From Acidimicrobiales bacterium (GTDB taxonomy: Bacteria; Actinomycetota; Acidimicrobiia; Acidimicrobiales; CADCSY01): a stretch of DNA of 64,000 bases. The number at the start of each line of letters is the position of its first letter. The stretch's first letter is position 1. The position numbers and the translations under genes are program-made. The notes beneath the pieces were generated by a model. The model did not search any database, had not been told where the DNA came from, and saw nothing but the letters and a program-made list of their open reading frames with translations. Positions 29,379 to 37,403 of this stretch are shown here, piece after piece. The stretch is taken from assembly GCA_030446545.1 (NCBI GenBank), contig JAUJNB010000002.1, forward strand, positions 62,001 to 126,000, read 5' to 3'.

Positions 29379-30114
29379 CGGGGGCCCCCTCGAGGGAGAT
29401 GATGGCCGAGCCGGCATGGACCAGGACCAGGTCACCGGGGCTGGGCCGGTCGATGAGGCTGGTGTCGATGTGCTCCCGGCCCTCGGCCGTGCGTACCAGG
29501 GCGTCACCCAGGTCGTCCACGCTGACCACCTCGGCCGTGCGGCCCTCGTCGGAGCAGGTGATGCACACCTCTTCGTCGCAGGTGTCGGGGCGCAACAGCC
29601 CGGTGTGCTCGAAGCACACGTGGGTGAGCTCCCACAACAGGTGGTACATGCGCACGAAGAGCTCGGACGCCGCCAAGGGGTCGTCGGTGTCGAGCCACAG
29701 CACGTGGTCGGCGGCGCCGTCGACCGGACGGGGACCGGCCCCCATCCACACCGTCTCGACGCCCCAGGCCGGCCCCCGACGCATGGCGTCGCTCACGTCG
29801 GCCTCACCGGCGCCGGCCACCGCCACCACCATGTCGCCGGGGCGAACCGTGGCCCGCAGGGTGGCGACCAGGTCGGCGCCGGCGGGCACCACCACGGCGG
29901 GCAGGGCCCGCTTGCCCATGATCACGGGATGGACGAACTCCACCGCCACGTGGTGGGCGTGGAACACCGACGAGGGCGAGATGCACCAGAGCGTGCCTCC
30001 GGCGGCGAAGCGCCGAGCCAGGGCCAGTGAGGCCCGGGCCAGGTCGTCGCAAAGGCCGACGTCGGCCGACGCCCCGAGGTCGCCACCGACGGGCGCGAGG
30101 TCGGGACGTGTCAT
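29375..30114 (-). CDS. SIS-like domain fused to a HypC/HupF-type domain
   Basis: About 246 residues from the ATG at 30114. The first 170 residues resemble a SIS fold ('CDDLARASLALARRFAAGG', 'VRPGDMVVAVAGAGEADV'). The last 75 are HypC-like: 'CDEEVCITCSDEGRTAEVV' and 'RPSPGDLVLVHAGSAIISLE' match the OB-type HypC core but without the N-terminal Met-Cys of a classical HypC. Without correction the frame reads past its stop; one extra base in the G5C5 run at 29380-29389 gives a TGA overlapping the next gene's GTG (GTGA). It starts 2 bases after hypC and may be a second Fe-ligand chaperone or sensor. Confidence 0.75.
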
Positions 30115-30116
30115 GG

Positions 30117-30398
30117 TCACAGCGGTGTGCTCTCCCGGAACTGGTCGATCTCCTCGTCGTAGATGCTGCCCAGGTCCTTGATGAACGACAGCGTGCTGGC
30201 CGCTTCCTCCTCGTCGATCTTGGCCATGGCGAAGCCGACGTGGATGAGGACCCACTCGCCCACGGAGATGCCACCCTCGGCCTCGCTCATCACCAGGCCG
30301 ATGTTGATCTCCCGGCGGACGCCGTCGACCTCGGCCACTGCCCGATGCTCGGCGAGGTCGAGGATCTCCACGACCTGGCCAGGGATTCCGAGACACAT
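30117..30398 (-). CDS. hypC: HypC hydrogenase maturation chaperone
   Basis: A 93-residue classical HypC: the N-terminus is 'MCLGIPGQVVEI', where Cys2 binds the iron, then 'REINIGLVMSEAEGGISVGE' and 'WVLIHVGFAMAKIDEEEA', the conserved C-terminal helix. It carries the Fe(CN)2CO unit from HypD to the hydrogenase large subunit. It is close-packed between the CooC-like ATPase (5-base gap) and the SIS-HypC fusion (2-base gap). Confidence 0.96.
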   Translation of the reverse strand: MCLGIPGQVVEILDLAEHRAVAEVDGVRREINIGLVMSEAEGGISVGEWVLIHVGFAMAKIDEEEAASTLSFIKDLGSIYDEEIDQFRESTPL

Positions 30399-30403
30399 GT
30401 TGG

Positions 30404-31204
30404 TCAGCCTCCTTGTGCCGCAGGTGCGGCGACGGTGTGTGCGTGGGCCGCCTCGCGGATGGTTCCGGCGAAGCGGGAGATGGCGGTGACGGCGGGCCCG
30501 TCGGGGTGGGCGTCGAGCAGGGGGATGCCGGCCAGGTCGGCCTGTACCACCTCGTCGCTCCACGGCACCTCACCCAGCTGCTCGAGGCCGTGGCGCTCGC
30601 AGAACTCGGCGACGGCCCTGCCCCCGGTGACGTCGCGGACCTTGTTGGCCAGGACGCCCACCCGGGGGATGGGCAGCTCGTCGGCCAAGCGGGCGATGCG
30701 TCGCACCGCCTCCAGCGAGCGGTAGTAGGGCTCGGTGACGAGGACGAGCAGGTCGGCGTGGCGGGTGGTGCCCCGGCTCATGTGCTCGGGCGACGCCTCC
30801 ATGTCGATCAGGGTGATGGTGTCGGGCTGCCCCCCGAGGTCGCCCATCAAGGCGCTGACGGTGGCATGGGCCGAGCACAGGCACCCCTCGGAGGAGTGAC
30901 CGGGCTCACCCATGAGCACGAGGCGCACGCCGTCGGGACCGGCGATGCCGTGGTGGTCCACGACCTCGGCCACCGGGGCGGTCAGCGACGGTCCGCCGAC
31001 CAGCCGGCGCGACACCAGCGAGGTGGGCAGGTACGGGGCGGCGGCGCTGGCTTGGCGGTCGATCCCGAGAGCCAGGGCCAAGTTGGGGTTGCTGTCGCCG
31101 TCGATGGCGACCACGGGGAACCCGCCTCGAGCCAGCACGCGACACAACGTGGCGCTGATGGTGGTCTTGCCCGCCCCTCCCTTGCCGGCCAGGGCGACCC
31201 TCAT
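30404..31204 (-). CDS. CooC/MinD-like ATPase of the hydrogenase accessory operon
   Basis: A 266-residue deviant-Walker P-loop ATPase: 'MRVALAGKGGAGKTTISATL' at the N-terminus, switch I 'VVAIDGDSNPNLALALG' and the CxC-type metal motif 'SSEGCLCSAHATVSALMG' near residue 108, then 'LIDMEASPEHMSRGTTRHAD'. CooC proteins insert Ni into CO dehydrogenase; no CODH is in the window, and HypB is missing from the cluster, so this ATPase may serve Ni delivery to the hydrogenase (inference). Its ATG overlaps the PadR stop (ATGA). Confidence 0.88.
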   Translation of the reverse strand: MRVALAGKGGAGKTTISATLCRVLARGGFPVVAIDGDSNPNLALALGIDRQASAAAPYLPTSLVSRRLVGGPSLTAPVAEVVDHHGIAGPDGVRLVLMGEPGHSSEGCLCSAHATVSALMGDLGGQPDTITLIDMEASPEHMSRGTTRHADLLVLVTEPYYRSLEAVRRIARLADELPIPRVGVLANKVRDVTGGRAVAEFCERHGLEQLGEVPWSDEVVQADLAGIPLLDAHPDGPAVTAISRFAGTIREAAHAHTVAAPAAQGG

Positions 31205-31587
31205 CGGCTCGCCACCGACGCAGGGGAGACCTCGGCCGGCGCCACCACGTCGTAGCGGTCGAGCATGGCGCCGAGCATCCGGTGGACCTCGCGCATGGCC
31301 TCCAGCGACTCGACGAGGGCTTGGCGGCCCTCGTCGGACAGCATGTAGCTACGCCGGGCCGGGCCCGCCTGGGAGGGTTCCCACCACGAGCTCACCCATC
31401 CGGCTTGCTCCATGGCGCGCAGCGTCCGGTAGAGCCCGCCGGCGTCGGCGTTGCGAACGCCGGCCTGGCGGACCTGCTCCAGGAGCTCGTAGCCGTGAGA
31501 CGGCCCCTCGGCCAGGAGCAGCAGCAGGCAGGGTCGGACGTAGGAGCGTGAGAGCCCCTCGCCCTCGGGACGGATCACAGGAGCCAT
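31201..31587 (-). CDS. PadR-family transcriptional regulator
   Basis: A 128-residue PadR winged helix: 'YVRPCLLLLLAEGPSHGYEL', 'QVRQAGVRNADAGGLYRTLR', 'MEQAGWVSSWWEPS' and 'RRSYMLSDEGRQALVESLEA', followed by the short dimerising helix. PadR proteins repress by binding ATGT/ACAT-type inverted repeats and are relieved by a ligand. The ATG at 31587 overlaps the preceding regulator's stop (ATGA). Two TGTAG-N-CTACA palindromes in the divergent region are its likely sites, giving control of both hydrogenase operons. Confidence 0.9.
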   Translation of the reverse strand: MAPVIRPEGEGLSRSYVRPCLLLLLAEGPSHGYELLEQVRQAGVRNADAGGLYRTLRAMEQAGWVSSWWEPSQAGPARRSYMLSDEGRQALVESLEAMREVHRMLGAMLDRYDVVAPAEVSPASVASR

Positions 31588-31970
31588 CAGTGCTCGTGCC
31601 CCGCCCGTTCGGCGACGCACGCCGAGGCCTCCTCGGCGGAGCTGTGGCACCAGCAGTCGGCGCTGCACTCGCCGTGGGTGGGCCGGGTCAGGTCGCTGAA
31701 GGAGGCGGCGAACTCGGTGGCCCCTTCCTCACGCCCACGATCCGACAGCGAGTAGATGTCACCGTCGCGCACCAGATAGCCCTCCGTCACCAGAAGGTCC
31801 AGGTAGCTGACGCCGATGTTGGCATCGACCCCGAGGAACTGCTCGATCATGGGAGCGTCGACGAAGTCCCCGAAGCCTTCACCTTGCAGCCAGAACATGA
31901 CCTGCAGGATCTCGCTCCGCCAGTAGAGCGCCCGCAGCGCATCTGATTTGGGAGAGTGAAGATCGTCCAT
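31587..31970 (-). CDS. Predicted winged-helix regulator with Cys/His-rich C-terminus
   Basis: A 127-residue protein from the ATG at 31970, with a strong AGGAGGGG ribosome site. The body is helical with a wing-like strand pair ('EILQVMFWLQGEGFGDF', 'SYLDLLVTEGYLV', 'YSLSDRGREEGATEF'), a PadR/MarR-style arrangement. The tail has four Cys and three His (GECSADCWCHSS, then CVAERAGHEH), which could bind Ni, Zn or an Fe-S cluster. It is first in the leftward operon, next to the operator region, so a metal- or redox-sensing co-regulator is a reasonable guess. Confidence 0.75.
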   Translation of the reverse strand: MDDLHSPKSDALRALYWRSEILQVMFWLQGEGFGDFVDAPMIEQFLGVDANIGVSYLDLLVTEGYLVRDGDIYSLSDRGREEGATEFAASFSDLTRPTHGECSADCWCHSSAEEASACVAERAGHEH

Positions 31971-32033
31971 GAGCCCCTCCTGAGGTCGCGGCCGAAACGT
32001 CCGGCATCCGGCGGATAGCTGAACGCCCGGTGG

Positions 32034-32046
32034 ATGTAGACTACAC
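32034..32046. promoter_or_regulatory. Putative PadR operator 1 (TGTAG-A-CTACA)
   Basis: ATGTAGACTACAC contains an 11-base perfect palindrome with a single central base, 65 bases upstream of the regulator start at 31970. It matches operator 2 at every arm position and has the ATGT...ACA form favoured by PadR proteins. Confidence 0.65.
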
Positions 32047-32178
32047 CCACCTCCCCGGCGCGACACGGGAAACTCCTTCGGGTCCAAGCCCGGGGAAGGA
32101 GGCGGTGGGGAAGGCGCAGGGAGCCGGGCAGGTGAGGTGAAGTCCGTGAAAACTTCTCCTGACGGCGCTCCCGATTAG

Positions 32179-32191
32179 ATGTAGCCTACAT
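32179..32191. promoter_or_regulatory. Putative PadR operator 2 (ATGTAG-C-CTACAT)
   Basis: A 13-base perfect palindrome with one central base, 88 bases upstream of the hydrogenase small-subunit GTG. Its centre is 145 bases from that of operator 1. Overlap with the likely rightward -10 region suggests repression. Confidence 0.7.
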
Positions 32192-32278
32192 ATACCAGGC
32201 CCGAGGGGGCGCAGTTTCCGGCGATGCACACGCTCGCTGGGAAGCGTCGAGCACCTCGGCTAGCTACGGGAGGAAAGC

Positions 32279-33652
32279 GTGAGCGAAGGCAGAGGGCAAA
32301 GGACCCGCAGGGAGCCGCTCAGGGCCTCGGGCGGCGCAGGCAACGAGGGGCACTCCGGTGCCGGGCCGGTGGCCCGGCAGGCGGGGAACAAGCCCATGGA
32401 CTCCGAGATGGGAGCGTGGAAGACCGAGCTGAACCCCGGGCTGGGGACGGTCGACCTCATCGACGGGTATGACCCGTTCGACCCGTTCTCCCCCATCGGC
32501 ATCCGCAGCCGGGTGCTCGAAGAGCCGGACGACGTCTTGCAGATCGGCCCGCTGAAGAAGATCTACCTCATCTGGATGGTCGGTGGATCGTGCGACGGCT
32601 GCAGCGTGGCGGTGACCGGTGGGACCCACCCCCGGGTGGAGCACCTGCTGGCCGGCATCATCCCCGGCCTGCCGCGGGTGGAACTGGTCCACACGGTGGT
32701 CTCCACCGAGTCCGGTCCCGAGTGGGTGCACAACCTGTTCATGGCCGAGCGCGGCGAGCTCGACGCTCCCTACGTCATCACGTGGGAGGGCTCGATCATG
32801 GACGAGTCGGTTGCCGCCGCCACCGGCGGGTACTGGATGGGCCTGGGTGACGACCCCCAGACCGGGCGCCAGATCAGCAGCCTCGAGTGGCTCGACCGCC
32901 TCGCCCCCGGCGCTGCCGCCATCATCGCCATCGGCACCTGCGCCACCTGGGGCGGCATCCCCGCCGCCAAGGGCAACGTGACCAACTCCATGGGCATGAT
33001 GGACTACCTGGGCAAGGACTACCGCTCTGCCTTTGGCGTCCCGGTGGTCAACATCCCCGGCTGCGCCCCCATCGGCGACAACTACCTCGAGACGGCGGCG
33101 GCCACGCTGCTGTTCCTCAACGGCCTCGGCCCGCTCCCCGAGTTCGACGAGATCGGCCGCCCGGCCTGGCTGTTCGGCGAGACGGTCCACCGTCACTGCC
33201 CCCGGGGCGGCTACTACGAAGAGGGCGTGTTCGCCGAGGAGTACGGCGACAAGGAGTGCCTGGTCGAGCTGGGGTGCTGGGGCCCGGTGGTGCAGTGCAA
33301 CATCGTGGAGCGCGGCCAGGTCGACGGCCACGGCGGCTGCATGAACATGGGAGGCATCTGCATCGGCTGCACCATGCCTGGATTCCCCGACAAGTTCTCG
33401 CCCATCTACCAGACGTCGCCGGGGTCGTTCCTGTCCAGCAACACCAGCCGGGTGGCGGGCGGCTTCATCCGCCGCACCCGCAACATGACCCGGGCCGACA
33501 AGAACATGACGACCCGTTGGGACAAGGAAGGCGCGCCCGCCGGATGGGCTCGGGCCAAGACCCCGCCCAAGGGCGCCCTCAAGCAGTTGCACAAGTTCTA
33601 CGGGAAGTACCAGCACTCCGACCGCCTGCACGCCAGTTCCTACACCAAGTAA
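32279..33652 (+). CDS. hhyS: Actinobacterial-type (group 1h) [NiFe] hydrogenase small subunit
   Basis: A 457-residue electron-transfer subunit starting at a GTG with AGGA upstream. Fe-S ligands are visible in 'MVGGSCDGCSVAVTGG', 'IAIGTCATWGGIPAAKGNV', 'VVNIPGCAPIGDNYLE', 'LFGETVHRHCPRGGYYEEG', 'ELGCWGPVVQCNIVERG' and 'GGCMNMGGICIGCTMPGF'. There is no Tat signal peptide and no C-terminal membrane helix, as known for the soluble or loosely attached group 1h (old group 5) enzymes, which oxidise atmospheric H2 to feed the respiratory chain during carbon starvation. The family is known for an Asp ligand at the proximal cluster. The first 60 residues are a variable extension. Confidence 0.95.
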   Translation: MSEGRGQRTRREPLRASGGAGNEGHSGAGPVARQAGNKPMDSEMGAWKTELNPGLGTVDLIDGYDPFDPFSPIGIRSRVLEEPDDVLQIGPLKKIYLIWMVGGSCDGCSVAVTGGTHPRVEHLLAGIIPGLPRVELVHTVVSTESGPEWVHNLFMAERGELDAPYVITWEGSIMDESVAAATGGYWMGLGDDPQTGRQISSLEWLDRLAPGAAAIIAIGTCATWGGIPAAKGNVTNSMGMMDYLGKDYRSAFGVPVVNIPGCAPIGDNYLETAAATLLFLNGLGPLPEFDEIGRPAWLFGETVHRHCPRGGYYEEGVFAEEYGDKECLVELGCWGPVVQCNIVERGQVDGHGGCMNMGGICIGCTMPGFPDKFSPIYQTSPGSFLSSNTSRVAGGFIRRTRNMTRADKNMTTRWDKEGAPAGWARAKTPPKGALKQLHKFYGKYQHSDRLHASSYTK

Positions 33653-33670
33653 GCCGGGAGACGAATCTCT

Positions 33671-35548
33671 ATGTGTTTCAAGAACCTGCCCATCGAGTTC
33701 GACGCCAACGGCAAGGCCAGCCTGCGGGATGGCGTCGGAGACCCCTACGGGTACAAGCCCACCCCCTCCAAGGGCTACGTCCGCAAGCAGGACGGGCCCG
33801 GGGCGCAGCTGGCGGCGCCCCCGAAGCTGCGCGACTGGAGCATCGACCCGGTAACCCGGGTGGCCGGTGCCCTGGCCGTGCACACCACCCTCGACCTGGA
33901 GAACCGCAAGGCCGTGGACGCCTACTCCCGGGCCATGCTCTTCCGGGGCTACGAGATCATCCTCCAGGGCCGTGACCCCGCGACGCCATCGACATCAGCT
34001 CGCGGGCCTGTGGGGTGTGCGGTGGCGTGCACGCCACGGTCGCCTCGCTCAACATCGAGATGGCCTTCGGCGCGTGCCCGCCCCCTTGGGCGTGGCTTGT
34101 CGCAACCTGGGTGAGATCGGGGAGATGTTCTACGACCACCCCATCCACCTCGGCCTGCTGAGCGGCCCCGACTACTCCACCTCGCTCGTGTCGGTGACCA
34201 ACCCCGAGCTGGTGCGCAAGGCCGAGAAGACCCCGGCGCCCGGCTACGAGGTGCACGGCTTCCGCACCATCAAGGACATCATGGACGCCATGAACCCCTT
34301 GACGGGCAAGATCTACCTCGAGTCGATCGAGTACACCCGCATCGGGCGCGTGATGTGCATGCTCATGTACGGCAAGTACCCGCACCCGTCCACGCTGGTG
34401 CCCGGTGGCCTGTCCACCACCATCTCCACCTCGTCGTTCAACGAGTTCTACACCCAGCTGGGCAAGATCTTCGACTACTGCAAGGTCATGATCGCCACCT
34501 GGGACGACATGATGGACTTCTTCCTCGAGTCCAACCCGGCCTACGAGCAGGTGGGCGCTCGTCCCACCAACCTCATCCAGACCGGGATCTGGGAGGACAC
34601 CGAGGCTTACGACGCCACCTACGCCAACGTCAACATGTGGGGGAACCGTCGCTGGGCCAAGCCGGGCATGATCATCGAGGGCAAGCTGGTCACCACCAAC
34701 CTCACCGACATCAACATGGGCTACGAGGAGTTCGTCGACCACTCCTTCTACGACGACTGGACCAAGTCGGGGTCCCAGCGCTACGCCACCGACCCCTTGG
34801 GCAACCCCTCTCGCCGTACCACCCGTGGAACAAGGAGACCATTCCCCGCCCCTCGGGCACCAACTTCAAGGAGAAGTACACCTGGGACACGGCGCCCCGG
34901 TGGGACCGCAAGACGGTGGAGACCGGCACCTACGGGCGCATGTGGACCACCGCCTTGGCCGCCCAGACGCCGGAGAACCCCTTCCTCGAAGCCACGGGCG
35001 ACGGCCTGCGCATGGTGCTTTCCCGCCACAACCTGCCCGAGACCGAAGTCTTCTGGAAGGTCCCCCGCACCCTCAACGCCCTCGAGCGCAACCGGGCCCG
35101 GGCCTACGCCATGGGCTTCACCGCCACGGTCGGCATGAACTGCCTGCTCAAGGCCTTCGAGTACTGGCGGCGGGGCGAGACCAAGGTCTCGACTCCCTAC
35201 AAGGTGCCCAAGGACCACCGCCTGTCGGTGGGCTTCTGGGAGGCGGGCCGGGGCTTCCTGGTCCACCACATGGAGATCGACAAGGGCAAGATCCTCAACT
35301 ACCAGATCACCACGCCCTCCACGGTCAACGCCGCACCTCGTGACCCCTTCGGTGGTCTCGGCCCCTACGAAGAGGCGGTCATCGATACTCCCATCCTCGA
35401 GTCGGTCTCCGACGACGAGGTCAAGGGCATCGACATCCTCCGGGCCATCCGCAGCTTCGACCCGTGCATGCCCTGCACCACCCACATGGACACGGGCAAG
35501 GGCACCATCGTGCGGGAGGTCAACTCCTGCGGCTGCACGCTGGAGTGA
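33671..35548 (+). CDS. hhyL: Group 1h [NiFe] hydrogenase large (catalytic) subunit, three frameshifts as given
   Basis: A continuous protein of about 626 residues emerges if one C is restored in each of three C runs (33976-33979, 34081-34085, 34805-34808). The L1 motif is 'SSRACGVCGGVHA' and the L2 motif 'SFDPCMPCTTH', so all four Ni-Fe Cys ligands are present. A C-terminal peptide of about 20 residues (MDTGKGTIVREVNSCGCTLE) follows the His and would be removed by the maturation protease. Start is the ATG at 33671 (MCFKNLPIEFDANG), 18 bases after the small subunit. The stop overlaps the next gene's GTG. Coding quality is otherwise perfect, so the frameshifts are probably sequence errors. Confidence 0.93.
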
Positions 35549-36096
35549 GCTCGGAAGATCTCGTACCAGGGGAGCGCCGGGCCGCCCGTGTGCTCGTCGG
35601 TGGCATCGGCCTCCCCTGGATGCGGGATCTGGATTTCGGGACGCAGTTCGTCCGTAGGATGGAGGTCCTCGACTGGCCCGATGACGTGCTGGTCGAGGAC
35701 CTTTCCTATGCGGCCCATCGGGTGCTGCACCTCCTCCAGGAGGTGCGGCCGGCCAAGGTGGTCCTGGTCGGGGCCATGCCCCGATTCACCGACGAGGCCG
35801 GCACCGTCCGGCGCTACCCGTTGGATCTCACCCCTCCCTCGGACGAGGACGTCCAGTCGAGGTTGGGTGACGCCGCTGGGGGAACCATCGACCTCGATCA
35901 CACCCTGGCGGTGGGTCGGTACTGGAAGGCCTTCCCCGAGGATACGGTGGTCATCGAGGTCGAGCCGGCCGACCGCTCGTTCGGCCTCGGATTCACCGAC
36001 TCGGTCGAGGCGGCCATGGAGCCCGTCCTGGCCATGGTGCGAGAAGAGGTGGGTATGGACAGCATCGAGATCGAGGCGCCGGTGAGGGGCCAGTGA
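35545..36096 (+). CDS. Hydrogenase maturation protease-like (M52-type fold) protein
   Basis: A 183-residue protein from the GTG at 35545 (GTGA overlap with the large subunit). 'VLVGGIGLPWMRDLDFGTQF' resembles the GxGN(xx)DDG motif of HyaD/HupD proteases, but Asn is replaced by Leu and only one of the two Asp is kept, so the Ni-sensing/cleavage site looks altered. The rest ('VLHLLQEVRPAKVVLVGAM', 'PEDTVVIEVEPADRSFGLGF') follows the fold. Since a canonical protease is encoded at 37404, this one is more likely a paralogue acting as chaperone or carrier. Confidence 0.75.
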   Translation: MSSEDLVPGERRAARVLVGGIGLPWMRDLDFGTQFVRRMEVLDWPDDVLVEDLSYAAHRVLHLLQEVRPAKVVLVGAMPRFTDEAGTVRRYPLDLTPPSDEDVQSRLGDAAGGTIDLDHTLAVGRYWKAFPEDTVVIEVEPADRSFGLGFTDSVEAAMEPVLAMVREEVGMDSIEIEAPVRGQ

Positions 36097-36707
36097 GCGA
36101 CGGCACCGGATACGGGGACAGCGAGCTGGAAAGCTTCGCCGCCATCTGGGGCGAGGTGGCGGCGGTGGCCGACGACTTGTTGTCCCACCCCGACCCCACC
36201 GTGGTGACCCAGGTGGAGGAGCTCCTCGACTGGGTCGACGTGTTCCACCGGGACGGCCTGGGTCGCCTCGTCGAGATGGTGCGGAGTTGGCGGGGAGAGC
36301 TGTTCCTCAACAGCGTGGCCCAGGACGAGGTGGCCGGGACGATGCTGGCCGCCTACGGGCTGGGCGAGGGCCCGGCCCTCGAGGCTGAGGCGGCCGAAGC
36401 AGTCGAGGCGGCCCTGGCCGAGGTCCGCCCGCTGGTGGAGTCCCACGGCGGAGCCCTCGAGGTCGACCACGTCAAGGACGGCGTGGTGGCGGTACGCATG
36501 CTCGGGACGTGCGACGGGTGCCCCAGCTCGTCGGCCACCCTCACCTACGGCGTGGAAGCGGCGCTGCGCAACCATTGGCCCAACTTCCGCCGCTTGGAGC
36601 TGCTGGACCCCCCGGCCGAGGTCGATCCCGAGAAGGCCGCCCTCGAGTGTGTCACCGCGCCCGCCCCGGCCAGCGTCCCGGTGGAGCTCCACTCCCCGGG
36701 CTCATGA
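36093..36707 (+). CDS. NifU C-terminal domain (Fe-S scaffold) protein with helical N-terminal domain
   Basis: A 204-residue protein. The last 80 residues are a NifU/Nfu scaffold domain: 'RPLVESHGGALEVDHVKDG' and 'VRMLGTCDGCPSSSATLTYG' with the CxxC that holds a transient [4Fe-4S]. The first 100 residues are an acidic helical domain of unknown role. Placement in the hydrogenase operon suggests delivery of Fe-S clusters to the small subunit. It overlaps both neighbours by GTGA and ATGA, indicating coupled translation. Confidence 0.88.
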   Translation: MSDGTGYGDSELESFAAIWGEVAAVADDLLSHPDPTVVTQVEELLDWVDVFHRDGLGRLVEMVRSWRGELFLNSVAQDEVAGTMLAAYGLGEGPALEAEAAEAVEAALAEVRPLVESHGGALEVDHVKDGVVAVRMLGTCDGCPSSSATLTYGVEAALRNHWPNFRRLELLDPPAEVDPEKAALECVTAPAPASVPVELHSPGS

Positions 36708-37204
36708 GCCTCGATCCCGAGGAGCTCACCTACCGGGCCCGGGCTCTGGCCCAGACCCATCCACTGACGCCCCTGGCCGGCCGATACATCGAGCGGGCCG
36801 TGGGGGAGCAGCGAGCGTCCCAGGCCATCCCCGAGATCGGTATCTGGGCCGGAGGGTCGCTCATCGACGGGTACTGCCTGCGTCGGGTGGAGGAGGACGA
36901 CGTCGGTCTCACCCTGGGCGCGGTCGCCGGCGACGTGCCCGACCTCGACGTCCTGGAGGCCGAGGCGTCGAGGATCGCGGCCGAAGTCCGGACGGGGGCG
37001 GGCGACTACCTCCTCGGCGACGACGTGCGCACGGTGGCGGCGCTCGACCGCCTGGTGCACTCCCAGGTCGACCGGCGCCTGGAGCACTGGCGCGACTCGG
37101 TCGACGACAAGGCGTGGGCCGAGCTCGAGGAGTACCTCACGTGGTGGGTGGTCAAGGGCTATGCCCTGCGGGTGGCGGAGACCTCGATGGGCGCGGTGGC
37201 GTGA
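36704..37204 (+). CDS. Uncharacterised hydrogenase-operon protein
   Basis: A 166-residue acidic soluble protein with no signal peptide or membrane helix. Features seen: 'GIWAGGSLIDGYCLRRVEED', a stretch of Asp/Glu-rich beta/helix sequence and a C-terminal 'WAELEEYLTWWVVKGYALRV'. No catalytic motif is recognised. The ATGA overlap with the NifU-like gene ties it to the operon, and its role is presumably in hydrogenase assembly or attachment. Confidence 0.75.
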   Translation: MSLDPEELTYRARALAQTHPLTPLAGRYIERAVGEQRASQAIPEIGIWAGGSLIDGYCLRRVEEDDVGLTLGAVAGDVPDLDVLEAEASRIAAEVRTGAGDYLLGDDVRTVAALDRLVHSQVDRRLEHWRDSVDDKAWAELEEYLTWWVVKGYALRVAETSMGAVA

Positions 37205-37403
37205 CCCCCTCATCCGAACGGGTCCTGTCACCGAGCGGGACCCCTCCCAAAGGTCCTCGCTGCGCTGCGGCCCTTGGGCCCCTCCCCTCGGCGCCACCCG
37301 TTCTCCCGTGCTCCCCTTGCCCTCCACACGTTCGGTTGGTGGGGGAAAATGCTGGGGGCGCCCTTCGGGCGGCTCATCCCCACTTGCGGGCGGCTCATTG
37401 CTG
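37205..37403. other. 199-base gap in the hydrogenase operon with hairpin and direct repeat
   Basis: The only sizeable break in the otherwise overlapping operon. It holds a CGCCC-TTC-GGGCG hairpin at 37359-37371 and a 12-base direct repeat CGGGCGGCTCAT at 37366-37377 and 37387-37398. No reading frame stands out. It may carry a secondary promoter or an inserted repetitive element. Confidence 0.55.

Larger units (their letters stand above)
31971..32278. promoter_or_regulatory. Divergent regulatory region between hyp and hydrogenase structural operons
   Basis: 308 bases with no gene, less G+C rich than its surroundings around 32145-32200. It contains the two TGTAG-N-CTACA palindromes and a folded leader: CTCCTTC at 32070-32076 pairs with GAAGGAG at 32095-32101 around an inner GGG/CCC. 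The rightward promoter probably overlaps the second palindrome, whose CTACATAT stretch could serve as the -10 box. Confidence 0.65.

Noticed and set aside
30404-31204. HypB assignment for the P-loop ATPase in the hyp operon
   Set aside because: It has a deviant Walker A (GKGGAGKTT) and CxC motif of the CooC/MinD type, not the GTPase motifs or His-rich start of HypB.
33971-34090. Programmed frameshifting in the hydrogenase large subunit
   Set aside because: Two breaks 105 bases apart plus a third later, all one-base losses in C runs without slippery heptamers or stimulatory structure, and the same pattern in unrelated genes. Sequence error is far simpler.
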